A stretch of DNA of 64,000 nucleotides from Aliidiomarina halalkaliphila (GCF_007096385.1 NZ_VJWL01000001.1:558001-622000), one strand, 5' to 3'; counted from the stretch's first letter, positions 30,600 through 40,726 are shown. Translations and numbers: made by a program. The notes: generated from the letters alone by a model not told the origin.

Positions 30600-30748
30600 A
30601 CTATTAAAGATAGGCAACAACTTTATGGGCCAACTGAACCTTTCGTCCCCTAAGGAAATGTTCAGTTTGGTATTAGCGCACGGCTCTTATATGAGCCCTT
30701 CCCCTAAGCTCGGAACACCTCCCCCCTTGGTTCCGAGCTTTTCTTTAT
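30600..30748 (+). ncRNA. Candidate small RNA with repeated UCCCC motifs
   Basis: No convincing ORF, but strong RNA structure. Hairpin 1 has arms 30630-30639 and 30660-30670 (10 bp, one bulge). Hairpin 2 is GGCTC/GAGCC at 30682-30697. Hairpin 3 is a 10-bp intrinsic terminator at 30706-30740 followed by TTTTCTTT. TCCCCTAAG occurs twice (30646-30654 and 30700-30708), and the terminator loop holds CACCTCCCCCC, containing the anti-Shine-Dalgarno CACCTCC. C-rich exposed segments of this type are known from sRNAs that block ribosome binding sites. A weak promoter, CTGGAA-17-TACTAT (30576-30604), would give a transcript of about 135 nt. I do not recognise a named family. Confidence 0.55.
30706..30747 (+). 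terminator. Intrinsic terminator of the candidate sRNA
   Basis: Ten-base-pair stem AAGCTCGGAA/TTCCGAGCTT with a 15-base C-rich loop, then TTTTCTTT. The minus strand lacks a U run after the stem, so it points away from tatD and the cyclase gene and demands a plus-strand transcript. Confidence 0.75.
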
Positions 30749-30789
30749 CTAAAGTTCAATCGTTCATAGCTAATAATAAGCGACGCGCA

Positions 30790-31584
30790 TTAGCTCTCAC
30801 TCGCAAGTGGTGTTGGTTGAACACCAAATAGGTGATAAAAATTATGTCGCGTCGTGGCGGCAACTTCATCGACGCCCACATCTTTGAGTTCGGCCACACA
30901 TTGCGCAACGTGTTGAACATAACCGGGTTGATTTTCCTTACCACGATACGGAACCGGTGCAAGCCATGGTGAATCCGTTTCAATCAACAAACGCTCAAGG
31001 GGAATATGGCGCACAACCTCGCGCAATTCTTTCGCGTTGGCAAACGTGGCAATACCTGAAATTGAAATGTAAAAGCCCAAGTCCATTGCTTGCTCTGCCA
31101 TCTCAAGGCTCTCGGTAAAGCAATGCATAACCCCACCACATCGCTCAGCGTGACCATTTCGTAAGATATCAATGGTATCACTGCGGGCATCACGGGTATG
31201 GATAATCAGGGGTTTCTTCAGCGTGGTCGCGATATCCACATGACAGGCAAAGCTGTCTTGTTGAATGCGGTGGTGCTCTTTATCGTAATAGTAATCAAGA
31301 CCCGTCTCACCCACAGCGACAACATCTTCGCGTTTGCATAAGTCGCGCAATCCCTGCTCGTTAAAGCCATGTTTGGCGACATACAATGGGTGCACACCAC
31401 AGGAAAAACTCACTTCAGAATGTGAACCCACAATACTTTGCATTTCATGAAAATCGTCGAGCGTAACACCGATACACAGCATGTGCTCAACCTGCGCCGC
31501 GCGTGCCTCGTTCAGCACATGATCAATGCCATGGCTTTTCGTGAGTTTAAGTTTATCCAGATGACAATGGGAATCGACAAACAT
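30790..31584 (-). CDS. TatD family metal-dependent hydrolase (YcfH type)
   Basis: 264-residue TIM-barrel nuclease/hydrolase of the TatD family; the metal motif is DSHCH with His6 and His8, and AVGETGLDYYYD, IHTRDA and ETDSPWLAP are family blocks. Its place at the end of the tmk-holB cluster corresponds to E. coli YcfH. Likely 3'-5' DNase activity, by family. AAGGG precedes the ATG. In many relatives a pilZ gene lies between holB and this gene; here there are 47 bp and no such gene. Confidence 0.93.
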   Translation of the reverse strand: MFVDSHCHLDKLKLTKSHGIDHVLNEARAAQVEHMLCIGVTLDDFHEMQSIVGSHSEVSFSCGVHPLYVAKHGFNEQGLRDLCKREDVVAVGETGLDYYYDKEHHRIQQDSFACHVDIATTLKKPLIIHTRDARSDTIDILRNGHAERCGGVMHCFTESLEMAEQAMDLGFYISISGIATFANAKELREVVRHIPLERLLIETDSPWLAPVPYRGKENQPGYVQHVAQCVAELKDVGVDEVAATTRHNFYHLFGVQPTPLASES

Positions 31585-31631
31585 GACTACCCTTACTAAT
31601 TAAATCAGTGCGTGTTCAACCAATACCAGGG

Positions 31632-32609
31632 CTAATTGGCCATGGTCTCTCGTGCCAGCAATAAGCGCCTACGGCAATCGTGTAACCAACGCTGGCTCAG
31701 CAATTGCGCATTTAAGCCCGGCCCCTGTAGCTCTCGTCGCAACACAATGCCTGTTTGGTAACAATCACTTAAAGCCTGTGCAAAACCACTCGGATTCGTC
31801 TCGACATGGGCCTTTGCCCAAGTAGGATATGTATTGCGCTCACTATAATCGCGAAGCGTTAAATGCAGAGACTCAATGACACTCATCACGAATTGTTCAA
31901 TGCCTTCATTATCTTTCGGCAACTGCACGCTGCCAAATACCACATCATCCAACATCGCTTGCGGAAGCGCCTGCCCATCTTTCAGCAGCTGCAGTGCAGT
32001 GAGTGGACGTTTCTGGGCATAGCTGACTAACGCATCGGAAATGGTCGCATCTGGAACGAGTTGCGTGAGCCATGCAGCGATCGTATCAAGCGGTGGGCGC
32101 GGGATTGGAAACATCATCAATCGGCTACGCACCGTCGGCAACAGTAACGAGAATTGCGCGGCGCTTACAATTAAATATGTATTTTCCGGTGGTTCTTCCA
32201 AGGTTTTCAGCAAACTATTGGCCGCTGCCAGCGTCATGCTATCCGCATGTACCACATGCACCACTTTATTGCCGCTTTGGGCAGCACTTTGCTGGGCAAA
32301 GGCACCAACCTTTCGAATCGCATCTACACCCAGCTGTTTGCCCGGCTCCGGTTGTATACGCAGTAAGTCTGGGTGCGTGCCTGCTTTATACAATAAGCAC
32401 TGCTTACACTGACCACAGGCACGGATCCCTTTTGTATCCTGTACCGGCTTTTGACAGAGCAATAATCGCGATAACTGTTCAAGTAACTGTTCACTGCCTA
32501 ACTCGGGTTGATATTCAATGCCAATGCCATGGGCGAGACTGCCACCAAGGGCCGCCTCACTGAGTTGTTGCCATAAGGGGCGAATCCAGGGAAAGCTTAC
32601 GCGGGCCAT
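31632..32609 (-). CDS. holB: DNA polymerase III subunit delta prime
   Basis: Clamp-loader subunit; 325 residues. The zinc module has Cys52, Cys65, Cys68 and Cys71 (ACGQCKQC), followed by [17 protein letters not shown] and [17 protein letters not shown] near 140 match the AAA+ core; the SRC-type motif is TVRSRL. The P-loop is degenerate, as normal for delta prime. Its start overlaps tmk by 13 bp. Confidence 0.93.
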   Translation of the reverse strand: MARVSFPWIRPLWQQLSEAALGGSLAHGIGIEYQPELGSEQLLEQLSRLLLCQKPVQDTKGIRACGQCKQCLLYKAGTHPDLLRIQPEPGKQLGVDAIRKVGAFAQQSAAQSGNKVVHVVHADSMTLAAANSLLKTLEEPPENTYLIVSAAQFSLLLPTVRSRLMMFPIPRPPLDTIAAWLTQLVPDATISDALVSYAQKRPLTALQLLKDGQALPQAMLDDVVFGSVQLPKDNEGIEQFVMSVIESLHLTLRDYSERNTYPTWAKAHVETNPSGFAQALSDCYQTGIVLRRELQGPGLNAQLLSQRWLHDCRRRLLLARETMAN

Positions 32610-33217
32610 TGCTGCTCCAACGCTTCGGTTATATCACGCTGCACCTGTTTGATGTCTTGGCTAGCGTCTATGACGCAGATACCGGATTCTTGCGTTGCAA
32701 TCTCACGATAACGCGCTCGGGTTCGGTGAAAAAATTCTAGGGTTTCTTTTTCAATACGGTCCAGATCACCACGTTGCAGCGCCCGGGCTAAACCAATTTC
32801 AGGATTAATATCAAGATACAATGTGAGGTCCGGTTGAAAATCACCCAATGTGAGGTGTTTTAAGTGCTGAAGCTTCTCGTCTCCCAACTCCCGGCCGCCA
32901 CCCTGATATGCTCGCGAAGAGAGGTCATGGCGATCACCAACGACCCATTGGCCTTGCGTCAATGCAGGTTTAATCACGTTATCTACTAATTGCACTCTGG
33001 CCGCATACATCAACAGTAATTCCGCTTCTGCAGTAATATGCTCTTTCCAGTCCTGCTTCACCAAATCCCGGAGAGCTTCGGCAAAGGGCGTTCCGCCCGG
33101 TTCCCGCACCGTAATAAAAGAATGCCCTTGCTGTGTTAGCCACGCAGTCACCGTCGCTACCGCGGAGCTTTTACCGGCGCCTTCGAGGCCCTCTATAACA
33201 ATAAAGCGTCCTTTCAT
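32597..33217 (-). CDS. tmk: Thymidylate kinase
   Basis: dTMP to dTDP kinase; 206 residues. P-loop GLEGAGKSS at 9-17; [14 protein letters not shown] and the DR(H) motif [18 protein letters not shown] follow. The lid arginines lie in the [14 protein letters not shown] region, as in E. coli-type enzymes. Translationally coupled to mltG by an ATGA overlap. Confidence 0.96.
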   Translation of the reverse strand: MKGRFIVIEGLEGAGKSSAVATVTAWLTQQGHSFITVREPGGTPFAEALRDLVKQDWKEHITAEAELLLMYAARVQLVDNVIKPALTQGQWVVGDRHDLSSRAYQGGGRELGDEKLQHLKHLTLGDFQPDLTLYLDINPEIGLARALQRGDLDRIEKETLEFFHRTRARYREIATQESGICVIDASQDIKQVQRDITEALEQQWPA

Positions 33218-34296
33218 CGATTCCTCTGATATTGGTTGACCGCGCGGTTATGCTCAGCCAAGGTGCGTGAAAACACATGGGTACCGTCATTTCGGCTCAC
33301 AAAGTAATAGTACTCTGAAGATTCTGGTTGCAGTGTCGCTCGGATTGCCGCAGCACCCGGCATGGCAATAGGCGTTGGCGGCAAGCCATCAATGCGATAA
33401 GTATTATATGGGGTATGCTCCTGAATGTCAGATCGATAGATTACCCCACGATAGCGGTCCCCTAAGCCATAGATAATGGTTGGATCCGACTGTAAACGCA
33501 TTCCTGTGTGCAATCGATTCACAAAAACACTAGCCACTAAACCCCGCTCATGGGTGGCCCCGGTTTCTCGTTCCACAATAGATGCCAACACCAATGCTTC
33601 GTAAGGCGTAGATAGCGGAACCGTGCGGTCTCGCTGTTCCCATTCTTGCTGCAGCACCGTCTGCATGCGTTGAAATGCTTGCTGATAAATCCTTAAATCG
33701 GTGGTGCCCGCATAAAAGCGGTAGGTATCTGGGAACAATAACCCTTCCGGATGCCCATGGTCGCTGCCAAGTATGCTCATAATCTCGCTAACAGGTGTAT
33801 CACCCAATTGGGAGCGAATATATGGATGAGCTTCCAGCTGTGCTTGCCAGTGTTTAAACTCACTACCTTCGACAAAGGTAATGGAAAAAAGATGTTGGTT
33901 GCCACGGGCAAATCGAGTCCACAACTGCGCCGGTGTTTCACCGTCGTTTAACGCATAAACACCAGCTTGAAAACGGGCATTGGGCATAAATAAACGTACC
34001 GCCCACTGATTCCATTGCTGAGGCGTTAAAAACCCACGCTCTTCAAGTGAACGTGCAATACCACGCCGATGCGCACCACGAGGGATTTCAAAAAGCACGA
34101 CGCCATCGCCTGCGTACAGATTTATTGGCGTTTCTTCCAATACTTCGATTGCTCCGGCACCATCTATACTATGCGCTCTGGTACTCACTTCTCCGCCATG
34201 GTGAAACCACCAGTACAGGCCGCCATAAGCAGAACCGAGTAGCAATGCCAGAATAATAAATAGACCTAATAAAATAGCGATTAATCGACGTAACAT
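33214..34296 (-). CDS. mltG: Endolytic murein transglycosylase MltG
   Basis: Inner-membrane enzyme that cuts nascent glycan strands and sets their length. 360 residues with one N-terminal membrane helix (about 5-30), a LysM-like region (about 60-130) and the YceG catalytic domain. The catalytic glutamate is Glu242 in [21 protein letters not shown] and [13 protein letters not shown] are family blocks. Twenty bp after pabC. Confidence 0.95.
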   Translation of the reverse strand: MLRRLIAILLGLFIILALLLGSAYGGLYWWFHHGGEVSTRAHSIDGAGAIEVLEETPINLYAGDGVVLFEIPRGAHRRGIARSLEERGFLTPQQWNQWAVRLFMPNARFQAGVYALNDGETPAQLWTRFARGNQHLFSITFVEGSEFKHWQAQLEAHPYIRSQLGDTPVSEIMSILGSDHGHPEGLLFPDTYRFYAGTTDLRIYQQAFQRMQTVLQQEWEQRDRTVPLSTPYEALVLASIVERETGATHERGLVASVFVNRLHTGMRLQSDPTIIYGLGDRYRGVIYRSDIQEHTPYNTYRIDGLPPTPIAMPGAAAIRATLQPESSEYYYFVSRNDGTHVFSRTLAEHNRAVNQYQRNR

Positions 34297-34316
34297 AACA
34301 CTCGAATCATTCTGAT

Positions 34317-35165
34317 TTATTCCGTTGTTTTCGGTAATTTACCCGTGGTTAGGCACGCGCTATAACACCGAACCTTGGGTAATTGTCGCTCGCCAATTGA
34401 GCATGCCGGTACTAAGCCCATTAATGCATTGCACACAAACATTTCATCACAATCAGTCAATACACTAGGCAAAGCACGCACCACTTGTACATCTGGATTG
34501 TGCCTGATCAACCATTGGCGCACCACCCCATCCACACCGGCATGACTGAGCGCTGGGGTAAACCACTGGTCATCGACGCGCCAAAACAAGTTACCGGCAG
34601 AAGCTTCGACCAAATACCCCTCGCGATCAGTGACGATCAAATCATCATATGCGGTTGTCGCAAGCTCTTGTTTAATCGCCACTTGCTCTAACCGGTTAAG
34701 GGTTTTTAAGCCAGCAAATGCAGGCTGTATTGCCACTTGAAACTCGGCCAAGCCCATGCCAATACCTAAGCGTTGCCAGTTTTGATAATACTGGGGATAG
34801 CTCGTGAGCCGAAAGATCACTGCAGGTTGACTATCAGCGTCTGGGAGATAGCCATTGCCACCCTCCCCGCGAGTGACCGTAATACGAAGTACCGCATGCG
34901 CGGCGTCGTATGATGTCGATATAGTCTTTAATACTTGGTCTACACCAAAGGCAAGATCGTCGGGACAAGAAAAACCGAGGCGCTCACAGGTATCCAGTAG
35001 GCGTTGATGGTGCCATGCCCACAGATGACACTGCCAATACCCAGCCTGGTTGCGATCGAGACGAATGGTGGTAAAACAGCCATCGCCAAAATTTAAACCG
35101 CGGTCATGCAACGACAGCGCACTCCCAAGCTGGCCCTGGCGCCATGTATAGGCCGACGGCATCAT
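34317..35165 (-). CDS. pabC: Aminodeoxychorismate lyase
   Basis: Fold-type IV PLP enzyme releasing p-aminobenzoate and pyruvate, for folate synthesis. About 282 residues. [17 protein letters not shown] lies near 19-35, the PLP lysine is Lys154 in [10 protein letters not shown], and [10 protein letters not shown] near 210 is the phosphate-binding block. Two adjacent ATGs (35165 and 35162) are possible; the first overlaps the fabF stop as ATGA. Its place between fabF and mltG is conserved in enterics. Confidence 0.92.
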   Translation of the reverse strand: MMPSAYTWRQGQLGSALSLHDRGLNFGDGCFTTIRLDRNQAGYWQCHLWAWHHQRLLDTCERLGFSCPDDLAFGVDQVLKTISTSYDAAHAVLRITVTRGEGGNGYLPDADSQPAVIFRLTSYPQYYQNWQRLGIGMGLAEFQVAIQPAFAGLKTLNRLEQVAIKQELATTAYDDLIVTDREGYLVEASAGNLFWRVDDQWFTPALSHAGVDGVVRQWLIRHNPDVQVVRALPSVLTDCDEMFVCNALMGLVPACSIGERQLPKVRCYSACLTTGKLPKTTE

Positions 35166-36400
35166 ATTTGTTGAAACACCAAACTACCGTTGGTTCCGCC
35201 AAAACCAAAGGAATTACACAAGGTTGCCGTAACTTTTGCATCACGAGCCGTATGTGGCACGTAGTCCAAATCACATTCGGGATCAGGATTCTCTAAGTTA
35301 ATCGTGGGCGGAAGCACCTGATCACGAATCGCCAACACTGAGAAAATAGCTTCCACTGCACCAGCGGCGCCTAACAAGTGCCCGGTCATTGATTTAGTGG
35401 AGCTTACAGGAACCCGCTTCGCATCTGCTGCGAACACAGATTTAATGGCTCTTGTTTCAGCGATATCACCCGCAGGCGTTGAAGTGCCGTGAGCATTGAT
35501 ATAACTCACCTTATCCACAGATAGTTCCGCATCCTGCAACGCATGACGCATGGATGCCGCTGCACCACGCCCATCTTCTGGTGGTGCGGTCATATGAAAG
35601 GCATCTGCGCTCATGCCAAAACCAGTCAGTTCAGCATAGATTTTCGCGCCCCGAGCTTTTGCATGCTCAAAACTCTCTAACACCATGACCCCTGCACCAT
35701 CCCCGAGGACAAATCCATCTCGGTCCTTATCCCAAGGTCGGCTAGCTTCATCTGGTGCTGCGTTACGGGTTGATAATGCCCGTGCCGCCGCAAAACCCGC
35801 CATACCTAAAGGGGTCGATGCCTTTTCTGCTCCGCCGGCTAGCATCACGTCAGCATCGCCATACGCAATAATACGAGCCGCTTGACCGATATTATGTACA
35901 CCACTGGTACAGGCGGTTACGATTGCCATATTCGGCCCAGTTAAGCCATACATCATCGATACCTGGCCAGAAATCATATTAATAATGGAGCTGGGCACAA
36001 AGAATGGTGACACCCGACGCGGGCCGCCTTCCAATAATTTTTGGTGATTCTCTTCAATCCCCTGAAGGCCTCCGATACCGGAAGAAATCATTACGCCGCA
36101 ACGATGCGCATTACGCTCATCGAAGCGAAGACCTGAATCCGCAATGGCTTGCTGAGCGGCAACCACCCCATACTGAATGAAGGTGTCCATTTTCCGCGCT
36201 TCTTTGGCAGGCATATAGGCACTCACATCAAAGTCTTTCACTAAACACGCAAACTGGGTGCTATAGCCTTGGGTATCAAAATGGGTAATGGGGCCAGCCC
36301 CAGACTTTCCAGCAATAATCGAAGCCCAGGTGGTTTCCGTATCTAAGCCATTTGGAGTCACCATGCCGAGGCCTGTGACAACAACTCTGCGTTTGCTCAT
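35162..36400 (-). CDS. fabF: 3-oxoacyl-[acyl-carrier-protein] synthase II
   Basis: Elongating condensing enzyme of fatty-acid synthesis, 412 residues. The catalytic cysteine is Cys164 in VTACTSG; histidines are in [12 protein letters not shown] and [12 protein letters not shown]. The longer frame begins with a TTG; the ATG at 36400 has AAGGAT upstream and gives [13 protein letters not shown], as in E. coli. A terminator lies between acpP and this gene, so it is likely expressed at a lower level than acpP. Confidence 0.96.
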   Translation of the reverse strand: MSKRRVVVTGLGMVTPNGLDTETTWASIIAGKSGAGPITHFDTQGYSTQFACLVKDFDVSAYMPAKEARKMDTFIQYGVVAAQQAIADSGLRFDERNAHRCGVMISSGIGGLQGIEENHQKLLEGGPRRVSPFFVPSSIINMISGQVSMMYGLTGPNMAIVTACTSGVHNIGQAARIIAYGDADVMLAGGAEKASTPLGMAGFAAARALSTRNAAPDEASRPWDKDRDGFVLGDGAGVMVLESFEHAKARGAKIYAELTGFGMSADAFHMTAPPEDGRGAAASMRHALQDAELSVDKVSYINAHGTSTPAGDIAETRAIKSVFAADAKRVPVSSTKSMTGHLLGAAGAVEAIFSVLAIRDQVLPPTINLENPDPECDLDYVPHTARDAKVTATLCNSFGFGGTNGSLVFQQI

Positions 36401-36496
36401 CAAAGATATCCTTGTTCTGCCATTCTCTGAGGTTTTCTGGGGTTGCCGTAAACCATACCTTAATTGTATTACGGATTGAGGGCTATTTTAAGCACA

Positions 36497-36526
36497 TAAA
36501 AAAAGGCGGAATTTTCATTCCGCCTT
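36497..36526 (-). terminator. Terminator between acpP and fabF
   Basis: Ten-base-pair stem (36503-36512 with 36517-36526, loop TTTC on the plus strand) followed on the minus strand by at least seven T residues. It should end most acpP transcripts and allow limited read-through into fabF. Confidence 0.85.
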
Positions 36527-36545
36527 CCTTACAACCAAGCTTTAC

Positions 36546-36782
36546 TTACGAAGAATGCTTGTTGATGTAGTCGATAGCTGCTTGAACCGTGCGGATCTTC
36601 TCAGCTTCTTCATCTGGAATTTCAGTTTCAAACTCTTCTTCCAGAGCCATTACTAATTCAACCGTGTCCAGTGAGTCTGCACCCAGGTCGTTTTCGAAAG
36701 AAGCTTCAGGCTTCACTTCGTCTTCTTTAACACCGAGTTGCTCAATGATAATTTTCTTTACGCGTTCTTCGATAGTGCTCAT
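36546..36782 (-). CDS. acpP: Acyl carrier protein
   Basis: 78 residues, acidic, four-helix ACP. The phosphopantetheine serine is Ser37 in [10 protein letters not shown]. It differs little from E. coli ACP. It lies between fabG and fabF with 138 bp upstream, room for its own promoter, and a strong terminator downstream, consistent with the high, separate expression known for acpP. Confidence 0.97.
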   Translation of the reverse strand: MSTIEERVKKIIIEQLGVKEDEVKPEASFENDLGADSLDTVELVMALEEEFETEIPDEEAEKIRTVQAAIDYINKHSS

Positions 36783-36920
36783 GTTTAACCCTCAAATAAA
36801 GGTATCTTAAATAAATTTGCGTGTAGTGTAGTCAATCAGACACCACGATTAAAGCAAAAATTTAGCTAAATGGCTGAGGTCTTACCTCGTAAGCCTAGAT
36901 TTTGCTGAGAATTTCGGCGA

Positions 36921-37673
36921 TTACGCCATGTTCATGCCGCCATTCACATGAATTGTTTCCCCGGTCACGTAGGCTGCACCTGGCGAAGCCAAGAATAACA
37001 CTGCCGCAGCAATTTCTTCTGGTTTGCCTAACCGAGCCGCTGGAATAGTATCAAAAATACGCTCCCGTTGATCATCGGTCAATGCCTTCGTCATATCGGT
37101 ATCGATAAATCCAGGCGCAACAGCGTTCACAGTCACCCCACGCGAGGCGATTTCTTTGGCTAAGGCCTTACTGAAACCAATCAGACCAGCTTTTGCAGCA
37201 CAGTAGTTCGCTTGCCCAGGATTACCTGTCGTTCCAACCACAGAACCAATATTGATAATGCGACCGTGACGATTTTTCATCATACCACGCATCGCCGCCT
37301 TACATATCTTAAATACCGCAGTAAGATTGGTATTTAACACTTGCTCCCACTCGTCTTCTTTCATCCGCATAAGCAAATTATCGCGGGTAATTCCGGCGTT
37401 ATTCACCAAGATATCAATTTTACCGTAACTGCTTTGCACATCAGCGATAAGGGCTTCAATAGCACCCTCAGCGGTTACGTCCAGTACTTTACCCGTGCCC
37501 TGAGCGCCAAGGTACTCAGAAATGGTGGCGGCGCCCTTTTCACTGGTGGCCGTGCCAATCACGGTGGCTCCAGCCGCAACAAATGCTTCTGCGATGGCTT
37601 TACCAATACCTCGCGTCGCGCCTGTAACTAACGCAACCTGACCGTCAAGATTGCCGATTAATGGAGAAGTCAT
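36921..37673 (-). CDS. fabG: 3-oxoacyl-[acyl-carrier-protein] reductase
   Basis: NADPH-dependent short-chain dehydrogenase; 250 residues. The cofactor motif is TGATRGIGKAIA near 17-28, NNAG lies at about 91-94, and the catalytic residues are Ser144, Tyr157 and Lys161. AGGAG lies upstream of the ATG. A GC-containing hairpin in the downstream gap (minus strand, around 36872-36895) has no U run. Confidence 0.96.
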   Translation of the reverse strand: MTSPLIGNLDGQVALVTGATRGIGKAIAEAFVAAGATVIGTATSEKGAATISEYLGAQGTGKVLDVTAEGAIEALIADVQSSYGKIDILVNNAGITRDNLLMRMKEDEWEQVLNTNLTAVFKICKAAMRGMMKNRHGRIINIGSVVGTTGNPGQANYCAAKAGLIGFSKALAKEIASRGVTVNAVAPGFIDTDMTKALTDDQRERIFDTIPAARLGKPEEIAAAVLFLASPGAAYVTGETIHVNGGMNMA

Positions 37674-37696
37674 AATTACTCCTAATGATTTAATAT

Positions 37697-38617
37697 TTAT
37701 GCGAATGCGTGAATTGCATCAGGTGCATTCACTGCAGAGCAGCTCACATCGCTATGAATGCGTTTAGCCAAGCCTGACAACACTTTGCCTGGACCTAACT
37801 CGTAATGGGTGGTGATTCCTTCCTGCGCTAACCAAGCGACGGTTTCCGTCCAGCGTACTGGGGAATACAATTGCGCCACTAAAGCCTCACGAATCGCTTC
37901 AGAGGTGCTCGCAATGCCCACATTCACGTTATGAATCACTGGGATCACAGGCACTTTCACATCAATATTGTCGAGTGCATTGGCAAGTTTTTCTGCGGCC
38001 GGTGCCATCAACGCACAATGCGAAGGGACGCTGACCGGTAACGGTAACGCCCGCTTTGCTCCAGCCGCTTTACACGCCTCACCTGCACGCGCTACCGCGT
38101 CTTTTTCTCCGGCAATAACAACTTGGCCCGGCGAATTGAAATTCACTGCGGATACCACTTGCCCTTGCGCTGCCTGAGCACAGGCGGCAATGACTGCGTC
38201 ATCATCGAGGCCAATAATCGCTGCCATGGCGCCCTGCCCAGCAGGTACGGCTTCTTGCATCGCTTTACCACGAAGCTCGACTAAACGAATAGCATCACCA
38301 AAGTCTAAAGCACCTGCGCATACAAGTGCTGAATACTCACCCAAACTGTGACCCGCCATGTATGTTGGCTTTTGTGACTCGGGAATACAGCGATAGATAG
38401 CCACACTTGCCGCAAGCAATGCAGGCTGTGTCACTTCTGTTTGATTTAATTGCCCTTTGGGATCGTCTTGCACGACCTTCCACAAGTCATAGCCCAACAC
38501 TTGCGAAGCTTCAGCAAAGGTCGCTTCTACTTGCGGGAATGCACTAGCAAGTTCAGAAAGCATGCCCACAGACTGTGAGCCCTGACCTGGAAAAACGAAT
38601 GCACAACGTTGTGTCAT
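37697..38617 (-). CDS. fabD: Malonyl-CoA:ACP transacylase
   Basis: 306 residues; loads malonyl groups onto ACP. FPGQGSQSVGM at 9-19 forms the oxyanion hole, the nucleophile is Ser91 in GHSLGEYSAL, and the histidine is in SVPSHCALM near 201. AAGGA precedes the ATG. Sits between fabH and fabG as in E. coli. Confidence 0.96.
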   Translation of the reverse strand: MTQRCAFVFPGQGSQSVGMLSELASAFPQVEATFAEASQVLGYDLWKVVQDDPKGQLNQTEVTQPALLAASVAIYRCIPESQKPTYMAGHSLGEYSALVCAGALDFGDAIRLVELRGKAMQEAVPAGQGAMAAIIGLDDDAVIAACAQAAQGQVVSAVNFNSPGQVVIAGEKDAVARAGEACKAAGAKRALPLPVSVPSHCALMAPAAEKLANALDNIDVKVPVIPVIHNVNVGIASTSEAIREALVAQLYSPVRWTETVAWLAQEGITTHYELGPGKVLSGLAKRIHSDVSCSAVNAPDAIHAFA

Positions 38618-38680
38618 TGGAAATCCTTCTTTATGTGTTACTAAATTAATAAGTGTTCGCTTCGGAGTGATTCCGATCAG

Positions 38681-39643
38681 CTAATTATAACGGATTAATG
38701 CAGAGCCCCAGGCAAATCCGCCGCCAAAGGCTTCTAATAAAAGCGTTTGCCCAGGTTGAATACGACCATCGCGGATTGCCATATCAAGCGCAATAGGCAC
38801 CGATGCAGCCGATGTATTCCCGGTTTTCTCTAAGGTCATCACCACTTGGCTCATAGGCATGTTTAATTTACGTGCAGTGGCCTGAATTATCCGGTAATTT
38901 GCCTGGTGGGGAATCAGCCAATCCAACTCACTCGCCGCCATATTGTGATGCGCTAACGTATGTTCAACTAATTCCGCTAGTTTTTCTACTGCGACTTTAA
39001 ATACTTCCCGCCCCCGCATGTATAACCATGCTTCTTGTTGTAACGCTTCATCACTGCGAGTGGGATGATCCGCCCCTAACAAGGAGGCGAACTCGCCAGC
39101 ACTGTAGATATGGGTCGAGAGAATACCCGGTTCTTCCGCGGCGGAAAAGACCGCTGCCCCCGCACCATCACCAAATAAGATAATAGTATTACGGTCATCC
39201 GGGTTACACATGCGGGTTAAAGCATCGCTGCCGATAACCAATACGTGCTTCGCGGCACCGCTGACAATATATTTTTCCGACACTGACATCGCGAACAGAA
39301 ATCCCGAACAGGCCGCTGCGACGTCAAAGGCAGGCGTATCCGTAATGCCAAGAGCATGTTGTACCTCACAGGCAGCGCTTGGAAATGCACGGTCCGCAGA
39401 GGTCGTGGCAACCACAATAAGATCCAATTGTTCGGCAGGAAGGTTTGCAGCATTCAGGGCGCGTTTAGCGGCTTCGGTCGCCATCGACACCACTGATTCG
39501 TCAGGCCCACACACGCGACGCTCACGAATTCCCGTTCGCTCTCGGATCCAGGTATCACTGGTATCCACGCGGCGCTCGAGCTCTGCATTGGTAAGTACGT
39601 CTTCTGGTAAAAAATGGCCAGTTCCGGCTAATCGTGCAAACAT
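38681..39643 (-). CDS. fabH: 3-oxoacyl-[acyl-carrier-protein] synthase III
   Basis: Initiates fatty-acid chains from acetyl-CoA and malonyl-ACP. 320 residues from the ATG at 39643, which has AAGGAG upstream; the longer open frame adds 11 unconserved residues. Catalytic Cys112 lies in AAACSGFLFA (same number as E. coli), with histidine in LIPHQANYRI and asparagine in TGNTSAASV. Confidence 0.96.
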   Translation of the reverse strand: MFARLAGTGHFLPEDVLTNAELERRVDTSDTWIRERTGIRERRVCGPDESVVSMATEAAKRALNAANLPAEQLDLIVVATTSADRAFPSAACEVQHALGITDTPAFDVAAACSGFLFAMSVSEKYIVSGAAKHVLVIGSDALTRMCNPDDRNTIILFGDGAGAAVFSAAEEPGILSTHIYSAGEFASLLGADHPTRSDEALQQEAWLYMRGREVFKVAVEKLAELVEHTLAHHNMAASELDWLIPHQANYRIIQATARKLNMPMSQVVMTLEKTGNTSAASVPIALDMAIRDGRIQPGQTLLLEAFGGGFAWGSALIRYN

Positions 39644-39679
39644 GCGACTCCTTGTACCTAATGAGTCGTGGTGCAACTC

Positions 39680-40720
39680 TTAGGTATGCTGTTCAGACAG
39701 CACTTGTTCGACTCGGTCGTGAATGCGTTTTGGCAAGTCAGATTCGGCTTCTGCGATGGCATGTTCAATAGCGCTGTAAAATGCATTGGCCGACGCATTG
39801 CCATGGCTTTTCACGACAACTCCGCGCAATCCTATCAAACTTGCACCGTTGTACTGGTCGGGGTTGAGCCAAGACCATGCTTTGCGTTGGCGTCGGTAGA
39901 GCAACCACACCAGAGCACGACTTAACCAATGCGACTTTAAGCTACGTTTAAGATGGTCGTACACCATGCGCGCCATGCCTTCACAGCTTTTCAGGGCGAT
40001 ATTTCCAGTAAAACCATCGCACACAATAACATCGGCTTTACCCGCGAATAAATCAGAACCCTCAATAAAACCCTGATAGTGAACATGCTTCGAGTTCGCC
40101 AGCAGCAGCGCAGCTTGTTTTACCACATCGGGACCTTTAATTTCTTCTGTCCCCATATTCAGTAGTGCAATGCGCGGCTCGGATATCCCCGTGAGCTCTT
40201 GGGCAATCACCGATCCCATCACCCCAAACTGGAATAACGTATCGGCATCACACTGGGGGTTAGCGCCAAGATCTAATAGCAGACTTTGGCCGCCCTGCTC
40301 GTTTGGGATGGGTGCGATTAACGCCGGACGTAATACACCGGGTAGAACTTTCAAGCGAAGATAAGCCATGGCCATCAAGGCACCCGTATTACCCGCGCTG
40401 ACACACGCCTGAGCGTCACCTTCTGCGATCAAATCAATGGCAATACGCATCGAAGAGTCGGTTTTATGACGTAGGCATTGGCTTGGTTTATCATCCATTT
40501 GCACAATTTGTGTAGTGTGATGGATGCGGATCCGGGCTCGGTCCGTGGCTTTGAGATGCTTTGCTTCGCGATTGAGCAAGGCTTTTAAACGAGGTTCGTC
40601 CCCGGTGAGGATAAAGTCAACCTCCGGAAACGACTGCAGCGCTCGGATGAGCGCTGCAACAACGATGGAGGGACCGCGGTCCCCGCCCATCGCATCAATG
40701 GCAAGAGTTAATTTCGCCAT
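39680..40720 (-). CDS. plsX: Phosphate acyltransferase
   Basis: Makes acyl-phosphate from acyl-ACP for phospholipid synthesis; peripheral membrane enzyme of 346 residues. It begins LTLAIDAMGGDRGP and contains ASCVSAGNTGALMA-type sequence near 105 and DVIVCDGFTGNIALKS near 225. It starts six bases after the rpmF stop, using AAGGG within that junction, so L32 and lipid synthesis are tied together as in other gammaproteobacteria. Confidence 0.95.
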   Translation of the reverse strand: MAKLTLAIDAMGGDRGPSIVVAALIRALQSFPEVDFILTGDEPRLKALLNREAKHLKATDRARIRIHHTTQIVQMDDKPSQCLRHKTDSSMRIAIDLIAEGDAQACVSAGNTGALMAMAYLRLKVLPGVLRPALIAPIPNEQGGQSLLLDLGANPQCDADTLFQFGVMGSVIAQELTGISEPRIALLNMGTEEIKGPDVVKQAALLLANSKHVHYQGFIEGSDLFAGKADVIVCDGFTGNIALKSCEGMARMVYDHLKRSLKSHWLSRALVWLLYRRQRKAWSWLNPDQYNGASLIGLRGVVVKSHGNASANAFYSAIEHAIAEAESDLPKRIHDRVEQVLSEQHT

Positions 40721-40726
40721 ACGCCC

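Noticed and set aside
30445-30700. c-di-GMP (GEMM) riboswitch upstream of the cyclase gene
   Set aside because: The GEMM core blocks (CACAGGGCAAACC-type and the GGGACGCAAAGCC-type loop) are not present on the minus strand.
30625-30831. 68-codon ORF on the plus strand in the tatD-cyclase gap
   Set aside because: It runs through a clear intrinsic terminator hairpin and has no ribosome site; the region is better explained as an RNA.
36872-36895. Terminator between fabG and acpP
   Set aside because: A GAGGT/ACCTC hairpin exists but no U run follows directly, so it is not convincing as a terminator.
39210-39683. 157-codon plus-strand ORF opposite fabH
   Set aside because: Antisense shadow of fabH with no recognisable domain.
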